Assembly: GCA_902792495.1 (NCBI GenBank)
Contig: CADBAC010000045.1
Coordinates: 1 to 14,867, forward strand
Reading direction: 5' to 3'
DNA from: Ruminococcus flavefaciens
GTDB lineage: Bacteria > Bacillota > Clostridia > Oscillospirales > Ruminococcaceae
DNA length: 14,867 nt
Both the position numbers and the translations under genes were made by a program. Positions 1-6,919 of the stretch are shown here, in pieces; the stretch's first letter is position 1, and each line of letters opens with the position of its first letter. Below the pieces are notes generated by a model. That model was not told the origin of the DNA. It saw nothing but the letters and a program-made list of their open reading frames with translations, and did no database searches.

Positions 1-1
1 C

Positions 2-367
2 AGCGATGCCTGCGGCCTGACTAAGCAGAACAGCGTGAATTTCCGCTGCGATAATATTGAATGTATTTGCGGCGATGCAATTGATGTGGCAGAGGAACTT
101 CCGGCTCCCGATTCTGTGTTTATCGGCGGTTCAAAAGGACAGCTCCGTCAAATAGCAGAATGTGCGATCCGCAAGAATCCGTCAGTAAATCTGACCATTT
201 CTGCTGTTTCACTTGAAACGCTTGAACAGTCGATAGCAGTATTTGATGAGTTCGGACTTGAGTGTGATATTACTCAGATAGCCGTAACAAGAACCAGAAA
301 AGTCGGCTCGCACACTATGCTGTCGGCTGAGAATCCTGTCTTCATTATAAAGAGGAAATTCACATGA
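2..367 (+). CDS. cbiT: Cobalt-precorrin-6B C15-methyltransferase (decarboxylating), CbiT-type, 5' truncated
   Basis: This is the C-terminal 121 residues of a SAM-dependent corrin methyltransferase; the reading frame is open from base 2, so the gene starts upstream of the window. CbiT methylates C15 and decarboxylates the acetate side chain of the corrin intermediate. The visible signature is the GDA of the SAM-binding fold followed by PDSVFIGGSKGQL, which matches the family's 'D.VFIGGSGG.L' loop, and a C-terminal strand ending FIIKRKFT. The GTG at 35 is an internal valine codon, not a start. It may be a stand-alone CbiT or the C-terminal half of a CbiE-CbiT (CobL-like) fusion; the window cannot tell. 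Its stop overlaps the cbiA start (ATGA at 364-367), placing it in the same coupled operon. Family call is firm; full length is unknown. Confidence 0.88.
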   Translation, partial: SDACGLTKQNSVNFRCDNIECICGDAIDVAEELPAPDSVFIGGSKGQLRQIAECAIRKNPSVNLTISAVSLETLEQSIAVFDEFGLECDITQIAVTRTRKVGSHTMLSAENPVFIIKRKFT

Positions 368-1725
368 GGAGAATAATTATTGCAGGCACTCACAGCGGAT
401 GCGGAAAAACTACCGTGACCTGTGCACTTCTGAGTGCACTGCGTCAGCGTGGACTGAAAGCGGCTTCGTTCAAGTGCGGACCTGATTACATCGATCCGAT
501 GTTCCACTCAAAAGTCATAGGTGTGCCGTCACATAATCTGGACAGCTTTTTCTGTGACGATGATACTATAAGGCATCTGCTTTCCGTGAATGGCGAAAAC
601 AGCGATATATCGGTGATCGAAGGGGTGATGGGATACTATGATGACGTTGACGGACGTGGGTCTGCGTACTCCATAGCTGAGATAACCCGAACCCCTGTTG
701 TGGTGGTCATAAACTGCAAGGGTATGAGCGGTTCCATAGGTGCGGTCATGAATGGGTTCCTCACTTATAAGAATAACAGCCGCATAGTCGGTTTTATTTT
801 TGATCGTCTTCCGCAGAGACTTTGCGGCATGGTTCGTGAACTTTGCAAAGAGCTTGGTACGGAGTTTCTCGGCTGTCTTCCTGTGACGGATATTACCGTT
901 GAAAGCCGACGGCTTGGACTTGTGGCCGCTGACGAGGTGGAGGGCATAATCGAGAAGACTGCCCGTCTTGGCGAACTTGCCGAACAGTACATCGAGATAG
1001 ACAGACTGCTTGAACTTGCTGTCTGCGAGGATGAATTTGCTCTGAATGAACCGACAATAACAGCAATAAATGAAAAGTCGGTTATTGCTGTTGCCAAAGA
1101 TGAAGCTTTCTGCTTTATTTATGCGGATAATCTCCGACTTCTCGAAAAATTCGGCTGTAGGATAGTTTATTTCTCTCCGCTCAGAGACAGCAGTATCCCC
1201 GAAGCAGACGGACTGATACTCAGCGGCGGCTATCCCGAACTTCATGCGGAAGAACTGTCGCAGAATACCTCCATGAGAAAAAGCATTCTTGAAGCGGTAA
1301 TGAATGGTATGCCTGTAATTGCAGAGTGCGGCGGATTCATGTATCTTAACAGCACGATGCGTATCGCTGATGAAGTGTATGGCATGGTCGGAGTTGTGAA
1401 CGGTGAAGTCTACGACACGGGAAAACTGCAAAGATTCGGATATATCACATTGACCGCAAATGAGGATAATCTGCTGTGCCGAAAAGGAGAAAAACTGAAG
1501 GCTCACGAATTCCACTACTGGGACAGCACATTCTGCGGCGACGGTTTTACTGCGGAAAAAAGTGACGGCAGAACTTGGAGATGCGGAGTTTGTACCGATA
1601 CCATGTACGCAGGTTTTCCGCATTTTTATTTCTGTTCCGATATAGAAATGGCGGAGAGATTCGTGAGAAAATGTGCGGAGTACGGAGGAAAAAATGGAGC
1701 GGATAAAGCAGATCAGGCCGACTGA
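364..1725 (+). CDS. cbiA: Cobyrinate a,c-diamide synthase CbiA
   Basis: CbiA uses ATP and glutamine to amidate the a and c carboxylates of (cobalt-)cobyrinate in the cytoplasm. At 453 aa it is close to the usual family length. The N-terminal dethiobiotin-synthetase-like domain has the P-loop GTHSGCGKTT (residues 8-17), then FKCGPDYIDP and EGVMGYYDD. The C-terminal class I glutamine amidotransferase domain carries the nucleophile Cys322 in AECGGFMYL and the conserved HEFHYW (381-386); His420 in GFPHFYF aligns with the catalytic His of the 'SYxHxH' motif, with Tyr in place of the second His. The ATG lies in an ATGA overlap with cbiT, 10 bases after AGAGGA. The 3' end runs 32 bases past the cobT start, giving an Ala/Asp/Lys-rich tail that looks dispensable. 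CobB of the aerobic pathway is the alternative name, but the surrounding Cbi set favours CbiA. Confidence 0.96.
   Translation: MRRIIIAGTHSGCGKTTVTCALLSALRQRGLKAASFKCGPDYIDPMFHSKVIGVPSHNLDSFFCDDDTIRHLLSVNGENSDISVIEGVMGYYDDVDGRGSAYSIAEITRTPVVVVINCKGMSGSIGAVMNGFLTYKNNSRIVGFIFDRLPQRLCGMVRELCKELGTEFLGCLPVTDITVESRRLGLVAADEVEGIIEKTARLGELAEQYIEIDRLLELAVCEDEFALNEPTITAINEKSVIAVAKDEAFCFIYADNLRLLEKFGCRIVYFSPLRDSSIPEADGLILSGGYPELHAEELSQNTSMRKSILEAVMNGMPVIAECGGFMYLNSTMRIADEVYGMVGVVNGEVYDTGKLQRFGYITLTANEDNLLCRKGEKLKAHEFHYWDSTFCGDGFTAEKSDGRTWRCGVCTDTMYAGFPHFYFCSDIEMAERFVRKCAEYGGKNGADKADQAD
1684..1690 (+). promoter_or_regulatory. Ribosome binding site fixing the cobT start
   Basis: GGAGGAA lies inside the last codons of cbiA, with GGAGG ending five bases before the ATG at 1694. 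It supports that ATG rather than the in-frame GTG at 1673, which has no purine-rich site upstream. Confidence 0.8.
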
Positions 1726-2743
1726 CAAAAAGTGGGCTGAACTTTCACATGATAAATGGAACAGTGTTGCAAAGCCTCTGGGAAGTCTGGGATCGCTGGA
1801 GGAGATGATCGAGAAGATCGCCGCAGTTCAGCAAACTCCCGATGTGAAAATATCAAAGCGGATCGTAGTGGTAATGTGCGCTGACAACGGCGTTACTGCC
1901 GAGGGAGTAACACAGACAGACAGCGAAGTTACGGCGGTCTGCGCCGAAGCTATCGGGAACGGAACCTCCAATATCAATGCGCTTGCTGATGTTTACGGTG
2001 CGTATGTAATTGCTGTAGATATCGGTATCTCCCGTGATGTGGACTGCACTTCAGTGTCAGACAGGAAGATAAGGTACGGCACAGGTAATATTGCGAAAGG
2101 CCCTGCTATGAGTCGTAACGAAGCGGAAAAAGCCATCTGCACAGGCATGGACATAGTCGGTGAACTCGCAGATTCGGGCAATGATATCATTATCACAGGC
2201 GAAATGGGGATCGGCAATACCACAACTTCCGCCGCTGTTTCATCGGTGATCCTCGGAATTCCTCCCGAAGCGGTCACAGGCAGAGGCGCAGGGCTTTCCG
2301 ATGAGGGACTTCTCCGCAAGGTGAAAGCAGTCAGGCAGGCCATTGAGATAAATCGTCCCGATGTGAATGATGCCGTGGATATCATATCTAAAGTGGGCGG
2401 ACTTGATATCGCCGCTATGACGGGACTTTTCCTCGGCGGTGCTGTCTATGGAGTACCTGTTGTGATTGACGGAGTTATTTCTGCTGCCGCTGCGGTGCTT
2501 GCTTATAAAATCGCACCTGACTGCAAGGACTATATGCTTCCGTCACACGTTTCGGATGAACCGGCTGGAAAGCTTCTGCTTGATATGCTTGGGCTTCGTG
2601 CGCCTATCTGCGCAGGTATGCGACTGGGAGAGGGAACAGGCGGCGCTATGCTTCTTCCTTTGCTGGACGGTGCGCTCTCCGTTTACAACAGTTCGCACAG
2701 ATTCGACGATATAGGAATAGAAAGGTACGTGGAACAGAATTGA
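1694..2743 (+). CDS. cobT: Nicotinate-nucleotide:dimethylbenzimidazole phosphoribosyltransferase CobT
   Basis: CobT transfers ribose-phosphate from nicotinate mononucleotide to a lower-ligand base such as dimethylbenzimidazole, giving the alpha-ribazole phosphate used in the nucleotide loop. The product from ATG 1694 is 349 aa, the usual CobT length. Visible family signatures are KPLGSLGSLEEM near the N-terminus, VVMCADNGVTAEGVTQ, the phosphate-binding GEMGIGNTTTSAA, and near the C-terminus APICAGMRLGEGTGGAM, where Glu313 corresponds to the catalytic base (Glu317 in Salmonella CobT). Start choice rests on a strong GGAGGAA site; this gives an unusually long 32-base overlap with cbiA. The stop shares one base with the cobU start (TGATG at 2741-2745). 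The base specificity cannot be read from sequence, and no lower-ligand synthesis gene (bluB, bza) is visible here. Confidence 0.97.
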   Translation: MERIKQIRPTDKKWAELSHDKWNSVAKPLGSLGSLEEMIEKIAAVQQTPDVKISKRIVVVMCADNGVTAEGVTQTDSEVTAVCAEAIGNGTSNINALADVYGAYVIAVDIGISRDVDCTSVSDRKIRYGTGNIAKGPAMSRNEAEKAICTGMDIVGELADSGNDIIITGEMGIGNTTTSAAVSSVILGIPPEAVTGRGAGLSDEGLLRKVKAVRQAIEINRPDVNDAVDIISKVGGLDIAAMTGLFLGGAVYGVPVVIDGVISAAAAVLAYKIAPDCKDYMLPSHVSDEPAGKLLLDMLGLRAPICAGMRLGEGTGGAMLLPLLDGALSVYNSSHRFDDIGIERYVEQN

Positions 2744-3261
2744 TGACACTTATCACAGGCGGTTCAAAGTGCGGTAAATCCACATTTGCAGAGAAACTGC
2801 TTTCCTCGCATGAAGGACGAAAGATCTACATTGCCACACTCCGTCCTTACGGAAATAATGCGGAGGACATAATTGCCCGTCATGTCAGAATGCGTGAGGG
2901 AAAAGGATTCATAACAGTTGAGCAGTTCACTGATATTGAAAAAGCACCTGTTACCGTCGGTGATGCTGTTTTGCTGGAAGATATCGGTAATCTTGCGGCA
3001 AACGAAATGTTCACGGAAAACGGGATAGTGTCTCCTGTTGACAAAGTTGTGAACGGCATAAAACTGCTTTCGGGGAAAGTAACCGATCTTATCATCGTCA
3101 CTAACGAGGTAGGCTGTGACGGCATTGAATACGCTCCCGGAACAATGGATTACATTTCGGCCGTTTCCGCTATAAACCGAAGTATTGCCGGATCAGCCGA
3201 CAATGTTTATGAGTGCGTTTACGGTATTCCTGTAGCGCTGAAAGGAGAGAAAATATGCTGA
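2743..3261 (+). CDS. cobU: Adenosylcobinamide kinase / adenosylcobinamide-phosphate guanylyltransferase CobU
   Basis: CobU phosphorylates adenosylcobinamide and then transfers GMP to make adenosyl-GDP-cobinamide, the substrate of CobS. The 172-aa product has the family Walker A motif GGSKCGKST (residues 6-14) and ARH at 45-47, where His47 is positioned like the guanylylated His of CobU. The Walker B-like VLLEDIGNL and NEVG (121-124) follow. After NEVG the usual 'GIVPxxxxxRxxRDxxGxxNQ' segment is altered: it reads CDGIEYAPGTM and then SAVSAINRSIA. I chose ATG 2743, sharing one base with the cobT stop, over TTG 2740. A second, shorter CobU-like gene lies one gene downstream and carries the C-terminal motif in more canonical form. 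The family call is strong; whether both activities are present is inferred. Confidence 0.95.
   Translation: MTLITGGSKCGKSTFAEKLLSSHEGRKIYIATLRPYGNNAEDIIARHVRMREGKGFITVEQFTDIEKAPVTVGDAVLLEDIGNLAANEMFTENGIVSPVDKVVNGIKLLSGKVTDLIIVTNEVGCDGIEYAPGTMDYISAVSAINRSIAGSADNVYECVYGIPVALKGEKIC
3241..3249 (+). promoter_or_regulatory. Ribosome binding site fixing the cobS start
   Basis: AAAGGAGAG lies within the end of cobU, a few bases before ATG 3255. It supports that ATG over the in-frame upstream start at 3213, whose 14 extra residues do not resemble CobS. Confidence 0.75.
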
Positions 3262-4025
3262 GATCACTTGCCTCGGCTTTCCTGATGTATTCACGCATTC
3301 CCATGCCGAAAGTGGAGTGGAAAGAGGAAAACAGACGGTATGCACTGTGTTCTTTTCCGCTCATCGGTGCAGTAATAGGAGCACTTTTCTGCCTGTGGTA
3401 CAAGGTTTGCGGCATATTACAGCTTAACGCTGTTATGAAAGGTGCAGTTGCAGTTTTCATTTCCATTGCAGTTACCGGCGGCATTCACCTTGACGGATTC
3501 TGCGACGTTTCTGACGCAAGAGCATCATGGGGCGACAAGGAGAAGAAACTGACCATAATGAAGGATTCCCACATCGGTGCATTTGCCGCAATAAAGCTGT
3601 GTGTATATCTTATAATGCAGACAGCTGTATTCTCGCAGATCTGCAATGCGAAAACGGCTGTTTTATGCGGTTTGTGCTTTGTTCTTTCCCGCACGCTCAG
3701 CGGACTTGCGGCGGTAACATTCAAAGCGGCAAAAAGTGACGGGACGCTTCAGAGTTTCGTGAAGCCATCCCACAAGAGAATTACGGTTACAGTGCTGATG
3801 ATCCTTGCTGTCACGGTTTGCATAGCAATGGCTGTCATTTCGCCGTTATGCGGAGTGTCGGGAGTAATTGCGGCATTTCTTGTTTTTCTGTATTACAGAC
3901 ACATGGCATATAAGGAATTCGGTGGAATTACGGGAGATATCGCCGGCTGGTTCTTACAGCTTGAAGAACTGATAGTGCCGCTTACAATTGTTATAGCCGA
4001 AAGAATAGGGGAGGTGTGTTTATGA
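3255..4025 (+). CDS. cobS: Adenosylcobinamide-GDP ribazoletransferase (cobalamin synthase) CobS
   Basis: CobS is the integral membrane enzyme that joins adenosyl-GDP-cobinamide to alpha-ribazole or its phosphate, the final assembly step. The 256-aa product begins with the family's 'F-L-TRIPMP' region (here FLMYSRIPMPK), followed by several hydrophobic segments. The conserved acidic, metal-binding motif is GGIHLDGFCDVSDA (residues 75-88), continuing to IMKDSHIGAFA. Near the C-terminus is GGITGDIAGW, the second conserved Asp-containing loop. Length and motif order are normal for the family. The start is ATG 3255, seven bases inside cobU, preceded by AAAGGAGAG. The stop overlaps the next start (ATGA, 4022-4025). 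It is flanked on both sides by CobU-type genes, which fits sequential nucleotide-loop assembly at the membrane. Confidence 0.96.
   Translation: MLRSLASAFLMYSRIPMPKVEWKEENRRYALCSFPLIGAVIGALFCLWYKVCGILQLNAVMKGAVAVFISIAVTGGIHLDGFCDVSDARASWGDKEKKLTIMKDSHIGAFAAIKLCVYLIMQTAVFSQICNAKTAVLCGLCFVLSRTLSGLAAVTFKAAKSDGTLQSFVKPSHKRITVTVLMILAVTVCIAMAVISPLCGVSGVIAAFLVFLYYRHMAYKEFGGITGDIAGWFLQLEELIVPLTIVIAERIGEVCL
4008..4014 (+). promoter_or_regulatory. Ribosome binding site of the short CobU-like gene
   Basis: GGGGAGG lies within the last codons of cobS, seven bases before ATG 4022. It favours ATG 4022 over the in-frame GTG at 4016, which sits almost on top of the site. Confidence 0.75.
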
Positions 4026-4411
4026 TTATGGTGACAGGCGGCTCGTTTCAGAATAAGACCGCATTGGCTTTGAAGCTGACGGGACTCTCCGCAGAAGATG
4101 TTGCTGACGGAGCGGAATGTACCGAAAATGAAGCCCTTGAAGCAAAGGGGATAAGAAATTATCATACCCTCGTAAAGCGCATTTTCATGAGCGGCAGCGA
4201 CCCTCTTGCGTTTACCGAAAAGCTGTGCAGGACATCCGCAGAAGTCGTTATCATGGACGAGATCGGCTGTGGGATAGTTCCCATAGACAAAGAAGAAAGA
4301 ATGATCCGTGAAGCCGTGGGAAGATGCGGATGTATCATCGCCGAAAACAGCACTAAAGTTGTACGTGTGTGCTGTGGCATTCCAACTATTATAAAAGGAG
4401 GAAATGAATGA
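4022..4411 (+). CDS. Short, degenerate CobU-like nucleotide-binding protein
   Basis: This 129-aa protein is a shortened relative of CobU (172 aa here). It opens with VTGGSFQNKTALAL, aligned to CobU's ITGGSKCGKSTFAE. The P-loop keeps the GGS start and Lys12-Thr13, but Asn11 replaces the Gly before the Lys. The central part that holds the 'ARH' guanylylation histidine in CobU is missing. The C-terminal half is canonical: VIMDEIGCGIVP (76-87), then EERMIREAVGR (91-101) and VVRVCCGIPTIIKG, matching the CobU ending. The gene is tightly coupled: ATGA overlap with cobS upstream and with cobC downstream, so it is expressed and read in frame without lesions. Its role is unknown to me. It could be a CobU subunit, a regulator, or a kinase-only variant. 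Homology to CobU is seen; activity is doubtful. Confidence 0.8.
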   Translation: MIMVTGGSFQNKTALALKLTGLSAEDVADGAECTENEALEAKGIRNYHTLVKRIFMSGSDPLAFTEKLCRTSAEVVIMDEIGCGIVPIDKEERMIREAVGRCGCIIAENSTKVVRVCCGIPTIIKGGNE

Positions 4412-4968
4412 TCCTCAACCTTATCCGTCACGGAAAAACTCAGGGAAATGCCGAAAAGCGCTACATCGGCAGAACTGATGAACCGCTCAGCGATGAGGGG
4501 AGCAGCGAACTGAGAAATATCTGCTATCCGCCCTGTGATATCCTTGCGGCAAGTCCTATGAAGCGGTGTTTGATGACAGCTGACATCATCTATCCCGATA
4601 TGGAAAAGCTCATTTGTCCCGAACTTATTGAGATAGATTTCGGCCGATTCGAGGGGAAAAACTACATTGAACTCAGTGGCGATGAGGACTATCAGAAGTG
4701 GATCGAAAGCGGCGGTACACTTCCTTTTCCCGACGGCGAAGATGTAAACTCATTCAAGAAGCGCTGCATAGGCGGATTTATCAGGCTTTACAAAGAATTG
4801 CCCCATGACTGCAAATTATCCCTTATTGTTCACGGAGGTACGATAATGTCATTGATGGAGCGATTTTTACTTCCGCCGTGTTCATACTATGATAATCAGT
4901 GCGGCAACGGTCATGGCTATATAGTTGATTTCGACGGTGAACACATGAGGAGGATAGGGGAGATATGA
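4408..4968 (+). CDS. cobC: Alpha-ribazole phosphatase-type histidine phosphatase (CobC)
   Basis: This 186-aa protein is a histidine phosphatase of the phosphoglycerate-mutase fold. The phospho-accepting His8 sits in LIRHGKTQGN, followed by GRTDEPLSDEG, the pattern seen in CobC. The conserved EIDFGRFEG contains the likely acid residue, and the second catalytic His142 is in LIVHGGTIMS. CobC removes the 5' phosphate from alpha-ribazole phosphate or from adenosylcobalamin phosphate, closing the nucleotide loop pathway. The start ATG 4408 overlaps the preceding stop (ATGA) and follows AAGGAGG by six bases. Its position between cobS and cbiB supports the B12 role; on sequence alone a broader-specificity phosphatase cannot be excluded. 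Length is slightly below that of typical CobC. Confidence 0.88.
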   Translation: MILNLIRHGKTQGNAEKRYIGRTDEPLSDEGSSELRNICYPPCDILAASPMKRCLMTADIIYPDMEKLICPELIEIDFGRFEGKNYIELSGDEDYQKWIESGGTLPFPDGEDVNSFKKRCIGGFIRLYKELPHDCKLSLIVHGGTIMSLMERFLLPPCSYYDNQCGNGHGYIVDFDGEHMRRIGEI

Positions 4969-5894
4969 AGTACATTTTTCCTGTACTGCCGCTTATGATC
5001 GGCTTTGTACTGGACACGATACTGGGGGACCCGTACACAATGCCCCATCCTGTAAGACTTATCGGAAACATGATATCAGCCTGCGAGAAAGCGGTAAGAA
5101 AGTTCATGCCGCAGAAACTGAGACTTGGAGGAACACTTCTTGCTATTGCCGTTTCTGTTTCATCTTTTGCGGCCTCTCTCATGATCGTACTTGTTGCCTA
5201 TCGGATATCGCCTTATTTAGGAGCTGCAACAGAGGGGATTCTCTGCTACTATCTCATAGCCGCAAAATGCCTGAAAGACGAGAGTATGAAGGTGTACAGA
5301 GCGATCGCACAGAATGACACCGAAGGCGCAAGAAAGGCTGTTTCTATGATAGTGGGACGTGACACGGAACGGCTTGACGAAAAGGGAATAATCAAAGCGG
5401 CAGTTGAAACAGTCGCTGAGAACACCTCAGACGGAGTTACAGCTCCCGTTATGTTTATGGCACTGGGCGGCGCTCCTCTTGGATTTTTCTATAAAGCGGT
5501 GAATACAATGGATTCCATGATCGGTTACAAGAACGAAAAATATGCGGATATAGGCCGTACTGCCGCAAAGCTGGACGATGTGCTGAACTTCATCCCGTCA
5601 CGACTGACTGCACTTGCTATGACAGTGGCGGCGTTCATTCTTGGATACGACGGAAAGGGCGCATACAGGATATGGAAGCGTGACAGGCTAAATCACGCAA
5701 GTCCTAACTCAGCACAGACAGAGTCCGCCTGTGCAGGTGCATTGGGAGTACAGCTTGCAGGTGATGCTTACTATTTCGGTGAACTCCATAAAAAGCCGTA
5801 TATCGGTGATAAACAGCGTGAAATAGAGAATATAGAGATCATAACTGTTGTTTTTGCTGCGCTGAGAAGTATCATGATCGGAGGGCTTAGCTGA
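4965..5894 (+). CDS. cbiB: Adenosylcobinamide-phosphate synthase CbiB
   Basis: CbiB is a polytopic membrane protein that attaches the aminopropanol (phosphate) arm to adenosylcobyric acid. The 309-aa product is typical in length. It starts with a hydrophobic segment running into LDTILGDPYTMPHPVRLIG, the family's 'DxxxGDPxxxPHPVxxxG' signature. Mid-protein AVETVAENTSDGVTAPV is also characteristic, and near the C-terminus DRLNHASPNSAQTES and AGALGVQLAG match the conserved 'SPNxGxxEAAxAGAL' region. Several further hydrophobic stretches are consistent with membrane insertion. ATG 4965 overlaps the cobC stop by four bases; the stop shares one base with cobD. Its direct substrate partner is made by the adjacent cobD product. 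Confidence 0.96.
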   Translation: MKYIFPVLPLMIGFVLDTILGDPYTMPHPVRLIGNMISACEKAVRKFMPQKLRLGGTLLAIAVSVSSFAASLMIVLVAYRISPYLGAATEGILCYYLIAAKCLKDESMKVYRAIAQNDTEGARKAVSMIVGRDTERLDEKGIIKAAVETVAENTSDGVTAPVMFMALGGAPLGFFYKAVNTMDSMIGYKNEKYADIGRTAAKLDDVLNFIPSRLTALAMTVAAFILGYDGKGAYRIWKRDRLNHASPNSAQTESACAGALGVQLAGDAYYFGELHKKPYIGDKQREIENIEIITVVFAALRSIMIGGLS

Positions 5895-6919
5895 TGCTTA
5901 TTACCGAACACGGCGGAAATCCGCTTGCATTTGGAAATGTTACGGATTTTTCGGCGAATATCAATCCTATGGGGATATCTGAAAGTGTCCGCAGAGCGTT
6001 TATCCGGTCTGCGGACGAACTTGAAAAATACCCCGATCCGTACTGTATAAAGCTCCGTGAAAAGCTTGCGGAAAGGCTGAATATATCCGAAAAGAATATA
6101 GTTTGCGGTAACGGTGCTGACGATATTATCTACCGAATAGTACACGCTTTCCGTCCACACAGGGCACTTATTTGTGCGCCGACTTTCAGCGAGTACAGCA
6201 AAGCGCTGAGTGAGTGCGGATGCGAAATTACGGAGCATTTCCTTTCCGAGAAAAACGATTTTGAAGTTGACAGTTCACTTTTTGAGAAACTGCATGATGT
6301 GGATATATTTTTTCTCTGTTCTCCTAATAATCCCACAGGCAGAACTGTCTCACAGGATGTTCTTGCTGAAACAGCTGAGATATGCCTGAAAAGGGATATC
6401 CTGCTTGTCTGCGATGAGTCGTTCCTTGACTTTACCGACAGCAAAGGGATAATGCCTTACATAAACGGGAATGCGGTCATTCTCAGATCAATGACGAAAA
6501 CTTTCGCTATTCCCGGAGTAAGGCTTGGTTACGCAGTTTTCGGCGGTACTGAAAAGGCGGAAAAAACAGCTTCCGCAGGCCAGTTCTGGAGTGTTTCTTC
6601 ACCTGCACAGGCTTGCGGTATTGCGGCGCTTGATGAGTCGGAATATCTGATAAAATCAGCGGCTTACATAAAGACTGAGCGTGAGTATCTTATTAACGAA
6701 CTTGAAAAATATGTGGAAAAGGTCTATCCGTCAGATGCGAATTTCATCCTTTTCAAAGCTGAAAATGACCTTGACGATAAGCTGTTTTCGCAGGGTATCC
6801 TCATCAGAAACTGCTCTAATTACAGCGGACTCAGCAGCGGATCTTTCAGAGTTGCCGTCCGCAGTCACAAAGAAAACGAATTACTCATAAATGCATTCAG
6901 GAGGCTGAGAAATGGCTAA
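5894..6919 (+). CDS. cobD: L-threonine-O-3-phosphate decarboxylase CobD (PLP-dependent)
   Basis: CobD decarboxylates threonine phosphate to (R)-1-amino-2-propanol phosphate, the arm that CbiB attaches. The 341-aa protein is a fold-type I PLP enzyme related to histidinol-phosphate aminotransferase. The N-terminal HGGNPLAFG followed by DFSANINPMG is diagnostic of CobD rather than HisC. CSPNNPTGR, CDESFLDF and the PLP lysine Lys202 in SMTKTFAIPGVRLGY follow in the normal order. Length is a little shorter than Salmonella CobD (364 aa). The start at 5894 shares one base with the cbiB stop (TGATG), so no independent promoter is likely. No threonine kinase (PduX-type) gene is visible in this window, so threonine phosphate must come from elsewhere. 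Confidence 0.94.
   Translation: MLITEHGGNPLAFGNVTDFSANINPMGISESVRRAFIRSADELEKYPDPYCIKLREKLAERLNISEKNIVCGNGADDIIYRIVHAFRPHRALICAPTFSEYSKALSECGCEITEHFLSEKNDFEVDSSLFEKLHDVDIFFLCSPNNPTGRTVSQDVLAETAEICLKRDILLVCDESFLDFTDSKGIMPYINGNAVILRSMTKTFAIPGVRLGYAVFGGTEKAEKTASAGQFWSVSSPAQACGIAALDESEYLIKSAAYIKTEREYLINELEKYVEKVYPSDANFILFKAENDLDDKLFSQGILIRNCSNYSGLSSGSFRVAVRSHKENELLINAFRRLRNG

Noticed and set aside
35..367. GTG at 35 as the start of the first gene
   Set aside because: The frame is open and CbiT-like upstream to base 2, so the gene is truncated by the window edge rather than starting at 35.
1673..1693. GTG 1673 as the cobT start
   Set aside because: ATG 1694 has GGAGGAA at ideal distance and gives the standard CobT length.
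529..1728. Long minus-strand open frame (399 codons) opposite cbiA
   Set aside because: It mirrors a clear CbiA with catalytic motifs, has no family signature, and there is no sign of a minus-strand promoter or other minus-strand gene in the window.
2740..2742. TTG 2740 as the cobU start
   Set aside because: It is one codon before ATG 2743, which gives the expected MTLITGG start and a one-base overlap.
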